Source of the DNA: Thalassotalea sp.
GTDB taxonomy: Bacteria; Pseudomonadota; Gammaproteobacteria; Enterobacterales; Alteromonadaceae
Length of the DNA stretch: 64,000 nt
Direction: 5' to 3'
NCBI GenBank assembly: GCA_029237915.1
Contig: JAQWHD010000043.1
Coordinates: 1-64,000 of the forward strand
The position numbers were made by a program, and so were the translations under genes. Within the stretch, counting starts at the first letter, position 1, and each line of letters opens with the position of its first letter. The notes beneath the pieces are model-generated. The model did no database searches. It had not been told where the DNA came from and saw nothing but the letters and a program-made list of their open reading frames with translations. Positions 1 through 8,677 of the stretch are shown here, in pieces.

Positions 1-51
1 ACCTGGCTACGAACCAGGCGGTCGCAGGTTCGACTCCTGCCGCGCCCACCA
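1..51 (+). tRNA. tRNA-Arg(ACG), 3' part
   Basis: The window opens inside a tRNA. The anticodon stem CCTGG/CCAGG closes a seven-base loop CTACGAA, giving anticodon ACG (arginine). It is followed by a variable loop, a T arm GCAGG-TTCGACT-CCTGC, a seven-base acceptor strand CGCGCCC, discriminator A and an encoded CCA ending at 51. The 5' half lies outside the window, so the acceptor pairing cannot be checked. Confidence 0.93.
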
Positions 52-60
52 CATCCAAGA

Positions 61-90
61 AAACCCAACCGCAAGGTTGGGTTTTTTTTT
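61..90 (+). terminator. Rho-independent terminator after tRNA-Arg
   Basis: A perfect stem AAAACCCAACC (61-71) and GGTTGGGTTTT (76-86) around a GCAA tetraloop runs into further T residues to 90. It starts ten bases after the tRNA CCA end, so it ends that tRNA transcript. Confidence 0.93.
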
Positions 91-566
91 GCTTGTTTTT
101 TTATACCTTCTTCAGCTGTATATTGCATCACTCAGACCTTGAACGTAAATAACTGAAAAGTACCGTCCCAAAAAGTGTGTCTGCAATGGTTGAACTCACC
201 CGGAATTGCGAATAAAGGAATGTAGCGAAATCCCAAGCTTAAAACCGACACTTCCTTGATACCAATTAAATTGGTATGTAATCACCTTAAAACTATTTGA
301 GCTAACTCCCCGCATACGACAAGATCACAAACTTGATGAAATTACTGCAATGAGGTTAATAGCGGCTTTATTCACAAAAAGTGAAATGAATACCTACATT
401 AACTAAACATAACTTTTGTCATTTTTTGTGAATATTTATTCTAAAAACCATTAAATAAGTGGTTTTTGACTCTTGACATAATTTATTTACATAAAAAGTG
501 CTGAATATTGTTGATTAAATAAATTCGAGTGATTATTCTATTTCTTTTAACTTAAAGAGTTAGGCT
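91..566. other. Intergenic region upstream of oadGAB
   Basis: I see no credible gene on either strand in these 476 bases. It holds a short palindrome at 259-277 (listed separately) and a very AT-rich stretch from about 400 that should contain the oad promoter. A consensus TTGACA occurs at 473-478 but no convincing -10 element sits 16-18 bases downstream, so no promoter is called. The stretch near 160-185 (TACCGTCCCAAAAAGTGTGT) vaguely resembles an insertion-sequence end, without any supporting transposase. Confidence 0.5.
259..277. repeat. ATACCAAT/ATTGGTAT palindrome
   Basis: Perfect eight-base inverted arms ATACCAAT and ATTGGTAT around TAA. Related arms recur in other intergenic gaps of this window (31872-31896, 42254-42279; half-copies near 7508 and 58506), which suggests a small dispersed palindromic family. 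Confidence 0.6.
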
Positions 567-827
567 ATGGAAAATTTAAGTGCGGTCTTCGCTGAAGCGG
601 GGATCTTAATGATTGTTGGTATGGGGTTTGTGTTTGCCTTTTTAAGTGTATTGATTGTCGCAATTAATATCCTTGCGAAACTTTCTGTTAAATTCCCAGA
701 CCCTATCCCACAAGTAAGACGACCTAAGACGGTTGCAAATGTTGACTCTGGTGCCGTATCACCAAGTGTTGTAGCCGCAATAAGTACTGCCGTTGCGCAG
801 TACCGTAAAAACAAAATAAGAAATTAG
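567..827 (+). CDS. oadG: Oxaloacetate decarboxylase gamma chain
   Basis: This is the small membrane-anchor subunit of the Na+-translocating oxaloacetate decarboxylase, 86 residues. One hydrophobic helix spans roughly residues 12-36 (ILMIVGMGFVFAFLSVLIV), followed by a polar, proline-containing cytoplasmic tail, the usual OadG architecture; in the family this subunit joins the alpha and beta chains. The gene is first in a three-gene operon: its TAG stop (825-827) overlaps the TAGGAG ribosome site of oadA, and oadB follows. Identification rests on size, topology and context, because OadG sequences are poorly conserved. Confidence 0.9.
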   Translation: MENLSAVFAEAGILMIVGMGFVFAFLSVLIVAINILAKLSVKFPDPIPQVRRPKTVANVDSGAVSPSVVAAISTAVAQYRKNKIRN

Positions 828-836
828 GAGTTGAAT

Positions 837-2624
837 ATGACAAGCCCATTAGGTATTACCGAAGTCGTATTAAGAGATGGTCACCAATCGCTATTAGCCA
901 CTCGTTTACGTCTTGAAGACATGTTACCAATCGCCAAGAAATTAGATGAAATAGGCTATTGGTCAATTGAATCTTGGGGGGGAGCTACATTTGACTCTTG
1001 TATCCGCTATTTAGGTGAAGATCCTTGGGAGCGTATTCGCGCTCTTAAAAAAGCGATGCCAAACACTAAGCAACAAATGTTGTTCCGTGGCCAAAACATC
1101 TTAGGTTACCGTCACTACGCCGATGATGTTGTTGAAAAGTTTGTTGAACGCGCCCATGTAAATGGCGTTGACGTATTTAGAATCTTTGATGCAATGAACG
1201 ATACTCGTAACCTTGAAACTGCGGTAAAAGCCGCTGTTAAAGTTGGCGCTCATGCACAAGGTACGCTTTCTTACACTGAAAGCCCTGTTCATACTTTAGA
1301 AACTTGGTTAACAATGGCTAAGCAACTAGAAGATATGGGCGCTCACTCTTTATGTATTAAAGATATGTCAGGTTTACTTAAACCATATGACGCACAAGAA
1401 TTAATTGCGCAGCTGAAACAAACTGTAGATTTACCAATTGCATTACATTGTCATGCGACTACCGGTTTAAGCATGGCAACACACATGAAAGCCATTGATG
1501 CAGGAGTTGATGTTATTGATACGTCAATTTCTTCAATGAGTATGACTTACGGTCATTCACCAACAGAATCAATTGTTTCTATCGTTGAAGGCCAAGCCCG
1601 AGATTCTGGTTTAGATTTAGTTAAACTTGCGGAAGTTGCTGCCTACTTTAGAGATGTTCGTGAAAAATATGCAAAATTTGAAGGTAGCTTAAAAGGTGTA
1701 GATTCACGAATTTTATTAGCTCAAGTACCTGGCGGCATGTTAACTAACATGGAAGGCCAATTAAAAGAGCAGGGTGCAGCTGACAAGTTTGATGAAGTAT
1801 TAAAAGAAATTCCTCGTGTTCGTAAAGAGCTTGGTTATATTCCATTAGTAACACCTACATCTCAAATTGTAGGCACACAATCAGTTCTTAATGTTATTAC
1901 TGGTGAGCGTTATAAATCAATCACCAAAGAAACCGCGGGCATACTTAAAGGTGAATATGGTGTAACACCTGCAGCTGTTGATGCCGAGTTACAAGCCAAA
2001 GTTCTTGCTGGCAGCGAGGCTATCACTTGTCGCCCTGCCGATTTACTTGAACCTGAAATGGATAAATTAACGAAAGAGCTTGGCGAGTTAGCGGTAGATA
2101 AAAATATAGCGCTTGCTGATGATGTGATTGATGATGTATTAACCTACGCATTATTCCCTCAAATTGGCCTGAAGTTCTTAGAAAACCGTAATAATCCTGA
2201 TGCATTTGAGCCAGTTCCGAGCAAAGACGATGTAGCGAAAGCTGCCGTTAAAGCTGATGCTAAAGCTGAACAGTCAACAGCGAGTGCTGAAAGTTACTCT
2301 GTAAGTGTTGATGGTAAAGTTTATGACGTAGTCGTTGCACAAGGTGGCTCGATTGATAATATCGCACTAGCAAGCAATAAAGGCCCTGCAACTTCTGCTC
2401 CTGCAGCAAGTGCGGGTGCTCCATTAAATGCACCACTAGCAGGTAATATTTTCAAAGTACTCGTTCATGAAGGTGACACAGTTGAAGCTGGTGATGTAGT
2501 TCTTATTATGGAAGCTATGAAGATGGAAACTGAAATTCGTGCTACCGATGCAGGTACCATTAGTTCAGTATTAGTTAAAGAAGGTGATGCAGTCGCAGTT
2601 GGCGACGCGTTACTAACTCTTTAA
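837..2624 (+). CDS. oadA: Oxaloacetate decarboxylase alpha chain
   Basis: The carboxyltransferase/biotin subunit (595 residues) moves the carboxyl group of oxaloacetate to biotin, leaving pyruvate; carboxybiotin is then decarboxylated by OadB with Na+ export. The N-terminal two thirds is a pyruvate-carboxylase-like TIM barrel ([10 protein letters not shown] at the start; metal-binding LHCHATTG near residue 205). An Ala/Ser-rich linker leads to a C-terminal biotinyl domain with the biotinylated lysine in EAMKMET. A TTG six bases upstream is in frame, but the ATG at 837 lies six bases after a strong TAGGAG site and is preferred. OadB follows after 12 bases. Confidence 0.97.
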   Translation: MTSPLGITEVVLRDGHQSLLATRLRLEDMLPIAKKLDEIGYWSIESWGGATFDSCIRYLGEDPWERIRALKKAMPNTKQQMLFRGQNILGYRHYADDVVEKFVERAHVNGVDVFRIFDAMNDTRNLETAVKAAVKVGAHAQGTLSYTESPVHTLETWLTMAKQLEDMGAHSLCIKDMSGLLKPYDAQELIAQLKQTVDLPIALHCHATTGLSMATHMKAIDAGVDVIDTSISSMSMTYGHSPTESIVSIVEGQARDSGLDLVKLAEVAAYFRDVREKYAKFEGSLKGVDSRILLAQVPGGMLTNMEGQLKEQGAADKFDEVLKEIPRVRKELGYIPLVTPTSQIVGTQSVLNVITGERYKSITKETAGILKGEYGVTPAAVDAELQAKVLAGSEAITCRPADLLEPEMDKLTKELGELAVDKNIALADDVIDDVLTYALFPQIGLKFLENRNNPDAFEPVPSKDDVAKAAVKADAKAEQSTASAESYSVSVDGKVYDVVVAQGGSIDNIALASNKGPATSAPAASAGAPLNAPLAGNIFKVLVHEGDTVEAGDVVLIMEAMKMETEIRATDAGTISSVLVKEGDAVAVGDALLTL

Positions 2625-2636
2625 AAGGATAAATAA

Positions 2637-3770
2637 ATGGAATCATTAGAGATCCTTTGGGCATCAACTGGCCTTGCAAATTTTGCAGTAGGGCAAGTGG
2701 CTATGATGCTCGTTGGCCTAGGGTTATTATACCTAGCCATAGCTCGCGGTTTTGAGCCATTACTTTTATTACCTATTGGTTTTGGCGCAATTTTAACAAA
2801 CATTCCTGTTGCTGGTTTCTCAGAAGTCGGTGGTTTATTGCATTACATCTACTATGCCGGCATTGATACCGGTATATTCCCATTATTGATATTTATGGGC
2901 GTAGGGGCAATGACTGACTTCGGAGCATTGATTGCAAATCCTAGAATGCTCTTGTTGGGTGCTGCAGCGCAATTTGGTATCTTTGCCACCTTATTTGGTG
3001 CCATAGGCTTAAATGCGATTCCTGGCTTTGATTTTAGCTTACAAGACGCCTCAGCGATCGCCATCATTGGCGGTGCCGATGGTCCGACGGCTATATTCCT
3101 TGCATCTAAGTTAGCGCCTGATTTATTAGGTGCCATTGCAGTTGCTGCTTATTCATACATGGCATTGGTTCCAATTATTCAACCGCCTATTATGAAAGCG
3201 TTAACTAGCGAAGCTGAACGTAAAATTGAAATGAAGCAATTACGTCATGTTACTAAAATGGAAAAGATGGTTTTCCCTCTTGCCGTATTATTAATGACTA
3301 TTTTCTTCTTACCAGCAGCAACACCACTCGTTGGTATGTTCTGTTTAGGTAACTTAATGCGTGAATGTGGTGTGGTTGACCGTTTAAGTAATACTGCGCA
3401 AAATGAATTAATTAACATTGTAACTATATTCCTAGGTTTAGGTGTTGGTTCTAAGCTAAGTGCTGAAGCATTCCTTAACGTTGAAACTTTAGGTATTTTA
3501 GGACTAGGTGCTGTAGCCTTCTCTATTGGTACTGCCGCTGGCGTATTAATGGCTAAGGTCTTAGGTAAGTTCTCTAAAGATCCTATTAACCCATTAGTTG
3601 GCGCAGCTGGTGTTTCGGCTGTTCCTATGGCGGCACGTGTAGTAAATAAGGTTGGTTTAGAATCAAACCCTCATAATTTCTTACTTATGCATGCTATGGG
3701 TCCTAACGTTGCTGGTGTACTTGGTTCTGCAGTTGCTGCCGGCGTATTACTTGCTCTTGTTGGCCCTTAA
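2637..3770 (+). CDS. oadB: Oxaloacetate decarboxylase beta chain (Na+ pump)
   Basis: This 377-residue integral membrane protein couples decarboxylation of carboxybiotin to outward Na+ transport. About nine to eleven hydrophobic segments are visible. The family signature [10 protein letters not shown] lies near residue 146 and carries the aspartate implicated in Na+ binding in OadB proteins. The start is preceded by AAAGGA. It is the last gene of oadGAB and is followed by a strong terminator. Related beta chains of methylmalonyl-CoA or glutaconyl-CoA decarboxylases are similar, but the adjacent OadA decides the substrate. Confidence 0.96.
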   Translation: MESLEILWASTGLANFAVGQVAMMLVGLGLLYLAIARGFEPLLLLPIGFGAILTNIPVAGFSEVGGLLHYIYYAGIDTGIFPLLIFMGVGAMTDFGALIANPRMLLLGAAAQFGIFATLFGAIGLNAIPGFDFSLQDASAIAIIGGADGPTAIFLASKLAPDLLGAIAVAAYSYMALVPIIQPPIMKALTSEAERKIEMKQLRHVTKMEKMVFPLAVLLMTIFFLPAATPLVGMFCLGNLMRECGVVDRLSNTAQNELINIVTIFLGLGVGSKLSAEAFLNVETLGILGLGAVAFSIGTAAGVLMAKVLGKFSKDPINPLVGAAGVSAVPMAARVVNKVGLESNPHNFLLMHAMGPNVAGVLGSAVAAGVLLALVGP

Positions 3771-3795
3771 ATTTAATATCGAATAACTTTTCTCC

Positions 3796-3852
3796 TTAGC
3801 GATAAAAGTAATTTATGAAAACCAGAGTTTGCTCTGGTTTTTTTATCGCTAA
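3796..3852 (+). terminator. Terminator nested inside a 12-bp outer palindrome
   Basis: The inner hairpin AACCAGAG-TTTG-CTCTGGTT is followed by a T tract and should end oadGAB transcription. Outside it, TTAGCGATAAAA (3796-3807) pairs perfectly with TTTTATCGCTAA (3841-3852). The outer pairing would use the T tract of the inner terminator, so the two structures partly compete. Confidence 0.85.
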
Positions 3853-3905
3853 AATAAGAGTAAAGTAAAAATAATAAGTTGAAAAATAAGAACGCAGGAA
3901 GAAAA

Positions 3906-4259
3906 ATGTCACAACATGAAAAAATAAATTACTTAGAATTTCCTGCTTCTGATATGCAGGCAACTAAAACCTTTTACTCAGATGTATTTGCTTGGCAATT
4001 AGTAGACTATGGACCTGATTACTGTTCATTTAATGATGGCACTATTAATGGTGGTTTTTATAAATCTGATGTTAATAGTAGCTATGAACAAGGCAGCATA
4101 TTAATTGTATTTTATTCAAATCATCTTGAAGAAACTGCAGCTAAAGTACTTAATAATAACGGTAAGATAGTAAAACCTATATTTGAGTTTCCTGGCGGTC
4201 GTCGTTTTCACTTCACCGATCCTAGCGGTAACGAATTAGCTGTATGGTCTGATAGATAG
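3906..4259 (+). CDS. VOC-superfamily (glyoxalase/bleomycin-resistance fold) protein
   Basis: A 117-residue single-domain protein of the vicinal oxygen chelate fold. It opens with INYLEFPASDMQATKTFYSD, the first beta-alpha-beta unit, and closes with FTDPSGNELAVWSD, the typical last strand with its metal-ligand-like glutamate. Such proteins are metal-dependent lyases, dioxygenases or binding proteins; the substrate cannot be read from sequence. An upstream in-frame TTG at 3879 exists, but the ATG at 3906 has AGGAAG four bases before it. It stands alone between two terminators. Confidence 0.82.
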   Translation: MSQHEKINYLEFPASDMQATKTFYSDVFAWQLVDYGPDYCSFNDGTINGGFYKSDVNSSYEQGSILIVFYSNHLEETAAKVLNNNGKIVKPIFEFPGGRRFHFTDPSGNELAVWSDR

Positions 4260-4324
4260 CTTAAGTAAAAATAAATTAAAGCTAAATTAAAACTAAATTA
4301 TAACTACATAAAAACTAAGACATA

Positions 4325-4350
4325 AAAAAACGCTCATAATGAGCGTTTTT
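4325..4350. terminator. Bidirectional terminator between VOC gene and rhlE
   Basis: AAAAACGCTCA-TAA-TGAGCGTTTTT is symmetrical, with a T tract on either strand. It lies between two convergent genes and can end both. Confidence 0.9.
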
Positions 4351-4385
4351 ATGTATCAGGGTAAAGTATAATTTTAACCCTTACC

Positions 4386-5780
4386 TTAACTTGGACGTCG
4401 GTTACCTGAAGGCTTATTGCCGCCGCTTCCTGCTGGCTTAGGACCTCGATTAGGACGTCGGTTACCTGATGGCTTACCGCTAGTGTTTTTTGCGTATGGA
4501 TTATCAGCGGATGGGCGTCTACTTCTGCCAGCTGGTTTATGGCCCGATGCATTTTCGCCACTGCGTTGCCCATCTTTATGCTCAACTCTTGGCTTTTTAG
4601 GTTTACTCGCCTTAAACGGGCGTATGTCCTTAGACACAGGTACAGGATTGGCCGCTTCAAAACCTGCTTCTTCTTTACGTTCAATAAGCTTCTGGGTTAA
4701 ACGCTCAATATCAACGAGTAGTTTAAACTCATCCGAACATACTAATGATATTGCGTGCCCGGTAGAACCGGCACGGCCAGTTCTGCCGATACGGTGCACA
4801 TAGTCTTCAGCTACATGTGGTAATTCAAAATTAACTACTTGCGGTAATTGTTCAATATCAATGCCGCGAGCAGCAATATCTGTTGCTACTAAGGCTCTTA
4901 TAGAGCCCGCTTTAAACTCGGCTAATGCTTTTGTACGAGCACCTTGGCTTTTGTTGCCATGGATTGCCATAGCTTTAATACCATCGGCTTCTAAATGTTT
5001 GGTTAAACGGTTAGCTCCGTGCTTAGTTTTAGTAAAAATTAATACTTGTTGCCAGTTGTTATGACCAATTAAATAAGACAGCAAGCGAGCTTTCTTATTT
5101 TTATCTGTGGTGTAAACCACTTGCTCAACCGTTGGTGCGGTAGCATTACGTGGTGTTACAGAGATCTCAACAGGGTCATTAACTAAGCCTTTGGCTAAAT
5201 CGCGAATATCATCTGAGAAGGTTGCTGAGAATAATAAGTTTTGGCGTTTCTTTGGTAGTGCAGCAAGCAGCTTTTTAATGTCACGAATAAAGCCCATATC
5301 AAGCATTCTATCCGCTTCATCTAATACTAAAATTTCAACCTGATGAAACTTAACAGCATTTTGATTAAATAAATCTAATAAGCGACCCGGTGTCGCAACA
5401 AGAATATCAACGCCTTTGCGAAGTTGTTGCATTTGTGGATTGATTTTCACGCCGCCATAAACAATGAACGAAGATAGATCTAGGTTTTTACCATAGGTTG
5501 CAACGCTTTCGCCAACTTGTGCAGCTAACTCGCGAGTCGGTGTTAAGACTAATGCTCTAATACAATTAGAGCGAACGCGTTCACCTTTAGAAAGCTTTTC
5601 TAAAATAGGTAAAGTAAATCCTGCTGTTTTACCTGTGCCTGTTTGAGCAGCAGCCATAACATCCTTACCCTCAAGAACAGCGGGTATTGCTTGCGCTTGA
5701 ATTGGTGATGGCGTGTCGTAACCTTGTGCTTTTACGGCAGATAAAATTTTAGCGGATAAACCTAGGGAGTCAAAGCTCAT
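4386..5780 (-). CDS. rhlE: DEAD-box ATP-dependent RNA helicase RhlE
   Basis: ATP-dependent RNA remodelling enzyme, 464 residues. In order: Q motif ([14 protein letters not shown], about 20-33), Walker A AQTGTGKT (about 45-52), PTRELA, GG/TPGR, DEAD in [13 protein letters not shown] (about 150), SAT in LFSATF, and the second RecA domain with ARGIDIEQ and [10 protein letters not shown]. The C-terminal ~85 residues are a low-complexity tail rich in Lys, Arg, Gly, Pro, Asn and Ser with repeated GNRRPN-like units, typical of RhlE. The family assists ribosome assembly and RNA decay in the cold. A TATAAT-like -10 on the minus strand at 5845-5850 is a possible promoter, without a clear -35. Confidence 0.95.
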   Translation of the reverse strand: MSFDSLGLSAKILSAVKAQGYDTPSPIQAQAIPAVLEGKDVMAAAQTGTGKTAGFTLPILEKLSKGERVRSNCIRALVLTPTRELAAQVGESVATYGKNLDLSSFIVYGGVKINPQMQQLRKGVDILVATPGRLLDLFNQNAVKFHQVEILVLDEADRMLDMGFIRDIKKLLAALPKKRQNLLFSATFSDDIRDLAKGLVNDPVEISVTPRNATAPTVEQVVYTTDKNKKARLLSYLIGHNNWQQVLIFTKTKHGANRLTKHLEADGIKAMAIHGNKSQGARTKALAEFKAGSIRALVATDIAARGIDIEQLPQVVNFELPHVAEDYVHRIGRTGRAGSTGHAISLVCSDEFKLLVDIERLTQKLIERKEEAGFEAANPVPVSKDIRPFKASKPKKPRVEHKDGQRSGENASGHKPAGRSRRPSADNPYAKNTSGKPSGNRRPNRGPKPAGSGGNKPSGNRRPS

Positions 5781-5959
5781 AGAAAAGTCTCATTAATCAA
5801 TTGGGTAATGCATACAGGGCAAAAGTGCCGGCGGCGAATAGTACATTATAGTAGGTTTACTTACAAACTATTGATTAATTATTCAACGCCAATTCAACGA
5901 TATAATCGCAAGTTCAGTGATGTTTACACCAAGGACGGTGCAGAGGGGGGATCGTCAGT

Positions 5960-6136
5960 TTATTCACTGGTAATGTATATCATTAAACTGAAAAAACCGA
6001 TAAGTATGCCATTAAAAGCAAAGATGTAAGCAAAGCCTGTTAATCCTTGCTTAGCAGTGTAATTGTGTTTATTTAAGTACCAAGTCCAAACCAAACACAT
6101 AATGATTGGCACGATGAGAAACAATCGAAGTAACAT
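5960..6136 (-). CDS. Small two-helix membrane protein (58 residues)
   Basis: An uninterrupted frame of 58 codons runs from ATG at 6136 to TAA at 5960. The product starts MLLRLFLIVPIIMCLVWTWY and has two hydrophobic helices (about residues 3-20 and 34-55) separated by a short polar loop with Asn, Lys, His and Gln. This composition, with a Trp/Tyr interfacial belt, looks like a real small membrane protein and not chance. It lies 86 bases downstream of ampG on the same strand, so it may be cotranscribed. AGG occurs about nine bases before the start. No function is assigned, and homologues have not been searched. Confidence 0.55.
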   Translation of the reverse strand: MLLRLFLIVPIIMCLVWTWYLNKHNYTAKQGLTGFAYIFAFNGILIGFFSLMIYITSE

Positions 6137-6221
6137 TTAATAAGCCTATCTTTTTATTTTATTTAAAACTTAACGCTAAGTTTAGATGAATTAACAAACT
6201 TTTTCCTTAGAATTTAGAGAG

Positions 6222-7454
6222 TTATTTTTCATTCCAAGGGGCAACCTTAAATAACATCAACATTCCAGGTATCGCTAGTGCGGTACATATAAAAAAGAAT
6301 GATGTCCAACCAACTTGCTCGACAATAAATCCCGTTGATGCATTAGCAAAGGTTCTAGGTAGGGCAGTTAATGCTGTAAATAAGGCAAATTGAGTCGCTG
6401 CAAAAGTTGGGTTGGTAGTACGCGCAATAAATGCCGTAAAAGCTGCGGTACCAAGACCAACACCTAGATATTCAAATCCCATAGCGAACGCTAGAGCTAT
6501 GGTGTTATGGCCAATTTCAGCTAAAGCGGCAAAACCTAAAATTGATACGATTTGTACCACACCAAATAACCATAATGCACGATTAATGCTGAGCTTAATC
6601 ATAACAATACCACCAACAGCTAAGCCTATGGTCATCGCAATCAGAGAAGCTGTTTTTGCGACAACACCAATTTCTGTGTTAGAAAAACCTAAATCGATAA
6701 AAAATGGTGTTTGTAAAGCGGTCGCCATATTATCGCCAAGTTTATACAAAAATAAGAAACATAGGATAAGAAGGGCTGATTGTAAGCCTTGTCGATTAAT
6801 AAAATCTTTGAATGGAAGTACTACTGCATCTTGGAGTGTTTGCGGTGCATTCGCTTCGCGCCTTGCCTCTTTAATAGATAATGTCATGATTATGCCGCAA
6901 AGCATAAAGGCGGCAACAAATATAAAGACATATTGCCAGTCCATATGATCAGCTAAAATAAAACCTAGTGAGCCTGGCACTAAGCCTGATAGTCGGTAAG
7001 CTTGAACATGTAAAGAATTACCTAAACCAAGTTCGTGATCCGGCAGTAATTCGCGGCGATAGGCATCAAGCACAATATCTTGGCTAGCACTAAAGAAGGC
7101 AACTGCTGCAGCTAAATAAGCAACCGTCCAAATTGACATAGTTGGGTCAATAAAGCCAAAGCACGCAATAGAAATCATTAGTGCAACTTGGGTTAATATC
7201 ATCCAGCCACGACGTCTTCCTAAGAAAGGAAATGAATATCTATCCATCGCGGGAGACCAGATAAATTTCCAAACATAGGGTATTCCTATCAACGAAAATA
7301 AGCCGATTTCGGCAAGGCTTACACCCTCAGAGCGTAACCACCCTGGAACTAATTGGTAAAGGAAAAATAAAGGTAAACCTGAGCTAAAACCTGTAAATAT
7401 ACAGATCAGCATACGCTTATTAAAAATAGCTTCTTTGATTGAAGAGGAAGACAT
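6222..7454 (-). CDS. ampG: AmpG-family muropeptide permease (MFS)
   Basis: An inner-membrane transporter of the major facilitator superfamily, 410 residues with about twelve helices, matching the AmpG group that imports GlcNAc-anhydromuropeptides for peptidoglycan recycling. The N-terminal region FTGFSSGLPLFFLYQLVPGWLRSEGV and the following IGLFSLIGIPYVWKFIWSPAMDRY are characteristic of AmpG. In enterics ampG sits beside yajG and bolA; here yajG and bolA lie 1.2-4 kb away, supporting the call. Transported ligand is inferred from the family. Confidence 0.88.
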   Translation of the reverse strand: MSSSSIKEAIFNKRMLICIFTGFSSGLPLFFLYQLVPGWLRSEGVSLAEIGLFSLIGIPYVWKFIWSPAMDRYSFPFLGRRRGWMILTQVALMISIACFGFIDPTMSIWTVAYLAAAVAFFSASQDIVLDAYRRELLPDHELGLGNSLHVQAYRLSGLVPGSLGFILADHMDWQYVFIFVAAFMLCGIIMTLSIKEARREANAPQTLQDAVVLPFKDFINRQGLQSALLILCFLFLYKLGDNMATALQTPFFIDLGFSNTEIGVVAKTASLIAMTIGLAVGGIVMIKLSINRALWLFGVVQIVSILGFAALAEIGHNTIALAFAMGFEYLGVGLGTAAFTAFIARTTNPTFAATQFALFTALTALPRTFANASTGFIVEQVGWTSFFFICTALAIPGMLMLFKVAPWNEK

Positions 7455-7616
7455 TACTGCTTGTCCGAAATAATCGATAATTTATATGGCTAGGCTAACA
7501 AAATAAAGCCGCTAATACCAAGCCTATTAAGCGCATAGTTAGCAACAAACTTGATTGAATTGTAACAGCACAAGATATTTTAACGATAGGATCGCTAGAT
7601 GGGGCAATTGACAGGA

Positions 7617-7961
7617 TTAAGCTACGGGTCTCCAACCAACACAATGAATGGGATAGGTACCCTTACCTTTAAGAAAATCTAAACAAATTTCAATTTCACT
7701 GCTAAGCGAAAGATCACTCTCTAAATTAGTTAAAGAGCCTAACTTTAATTCATGAATCAAATGCCAAAAAACACGTTCTTGTGCACTGCTTGGCATTTCA
7801 TCAGTTACATTTAATTGAGCCCACTCTTCAAAGCAGTCCCAAATAAATATATCCACTTCTGTTGGATGTACAGATTTTTTCAAAAGCGCCGTCAGTATGT
7901 ACATCAACTGTGAAATTTTATCATTGATAAAATTTTCGATATGCAAATTATCCTCACCCAA
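7617..7961 (-). CDS. Conserved-looking small acidic protein, function unknown
   Basis: A 114-residue soluble protein that I cannot place in a named family. It is acidic and mostly helical, with a central FIWDCFEEWAQL segment, then SAQERVFWHLIHEL, and a C-terminal GKGTYPIHCVGWRP. No signal peptide or membrane helix is visible. The sequence has ordinary codon use and no low complexity, so it appears to be a real gene. It lies between ampG and a terminator on the same strand and has its own upstream gap. The start at 7961 is the first ATG; an AGG-like site precedes it (GGTGAGGATAATTTG on the minus strand lies just inside, so a later start is possible). Confidence 0.6.
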   Translation of the reverse strand: MGEDNLHIENFINDKISQLMYILTALLKKSVHPTEVDIFIWDCFEEWAQLNVTDEMPSSAQERVFWHLIHELKLGSLTNLESDLSLSSEIEICLDFLKGKGTYPIHCVGWRPVA

Positions 7962-8001
7962 AATAGGTTGCTATTATTTACAAAGGTTAGATGAGCAATG
8001 T

Positions 8002-8026
8002 AAAAAAAGCGAAATAAATTCGCTTA
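8002..8026 (-). terminator. Terminator of the rlmG-yajG-ppi operon
   Basis: On the minus strand AAGCGAA-TTTAT-TTCGCTT is followed by a run of seven T. It lies about 30 bases beyond the cyclophilin stop codon. Confidence 0.85.
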
Positions 8027-8053
8027 ATTTTAACTTGAAACTGTTGTTTGAGG

Positions 8054-8677
8054 CTAATCTTCTAAGGGAATTGGATGCACATAATCATCAGGCATTAGGG
8101 TGGCCTTGATTAAAATTATTGGCTCGACAGGAACATCAGGCCAGCTGACGTCTTCATTAAAGTCCGTTTTTGCCGCGGACATTTTCTCTAAAACATCTTC
8201 GCCGTAAGTGATGCTACCGAATACGGTATAGCCCCAACCACGACCAGGGTCTAAGTTAGTGTTATCACCAGCATTGAAATAAAACTGGCGGGTTGAGCTA
8301 TGTGGATCTCGCTCTCTTGCCATAGCTATGGTGCCAAAACTATTTTTTAAACCATTGCCTGATTCATTAAAGATAGGCTCTTTAATTTTTCTTGGAATAT
8401 AGTCAACATCATAGCCACCGCCTTGTACGACAAAGTCGCTAATTACTCGATGAAAAATCGTATTGTTATATTCCGCAGAGATCACGTAATGTAAAAAATT
8501 ATTCACAGCAAGAGGCGCTTTTACCCGGTCAAGTTCCACAATGATAACCCCCATCGAGGTTTCCATTTTAATTTGTGGATAAAGGCTATTGGCAGCGATG
8601 ATTTTTTGTTTAGCAAATGCAGAAAAGTTTACTGCTATTAGAGCTAAAAAAGTTACGACTATACGTTTCATTTTCAA
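8054..8677 (-). CDS. Periplasmic cyclophilin-type peptidyl-prolyl isomerase
   Basis: Catalyses cis-trans isomerisation of prolyl bonds. The 207-residue product has a cleavable signal peptide (MKMKRIVVTFLALIAVNFSAFA) and a cyclophilin core: VIIVELDRVKAPLAVNNFLHYV, then the catalytic FHRVISDFVVQGGGYD with its Arg/Phe/Gln set, then FGTIAMARERDPHSSTRQFYFN and a GYTVFGSITYGEDVLEKM segment. It is PpiA-like (periplasmic) by virtue of the signal. The start overlaps the yajG stop by four bases (ATGA-type junction), so it is translationally coupled in an operon with yajG and rlmG. Confidence 0.93.
   Translation of the reverse strand: MKMKRIVVTFLALIAVNFSAFAKQKIIAANSLYPQIKMETSMGVIIVELDRVKAPLAVNNFLHYVISAEYNNTIFHRVISDFVVQGGGYDVDYIPRKIKEPIFNESGNGLKNSFGTIAMARERDPHSSTRQFYFNAGDNTNLDPGRGWGYTVFGSITYGEDVLEKMSAAKTDFNEDVSWPDVPVEPIILIKATLMPDDYVHPIPLED

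Noticed and set aside
473-501. Promoter of oadGAB built on TTGACA at 473
   Set aside because: The -35 box is perfect but no acceptable -10 hexamer lies at 16-18 bases; the call would rest on one box only.
5808-6029. 73-codon plus-strand frame upstream of rhlE
   Set aside because: Composition is unlike a real protein, there is no ribosome site, and it overlaps the more convincing 58-codon membrane protein on the minus strand.
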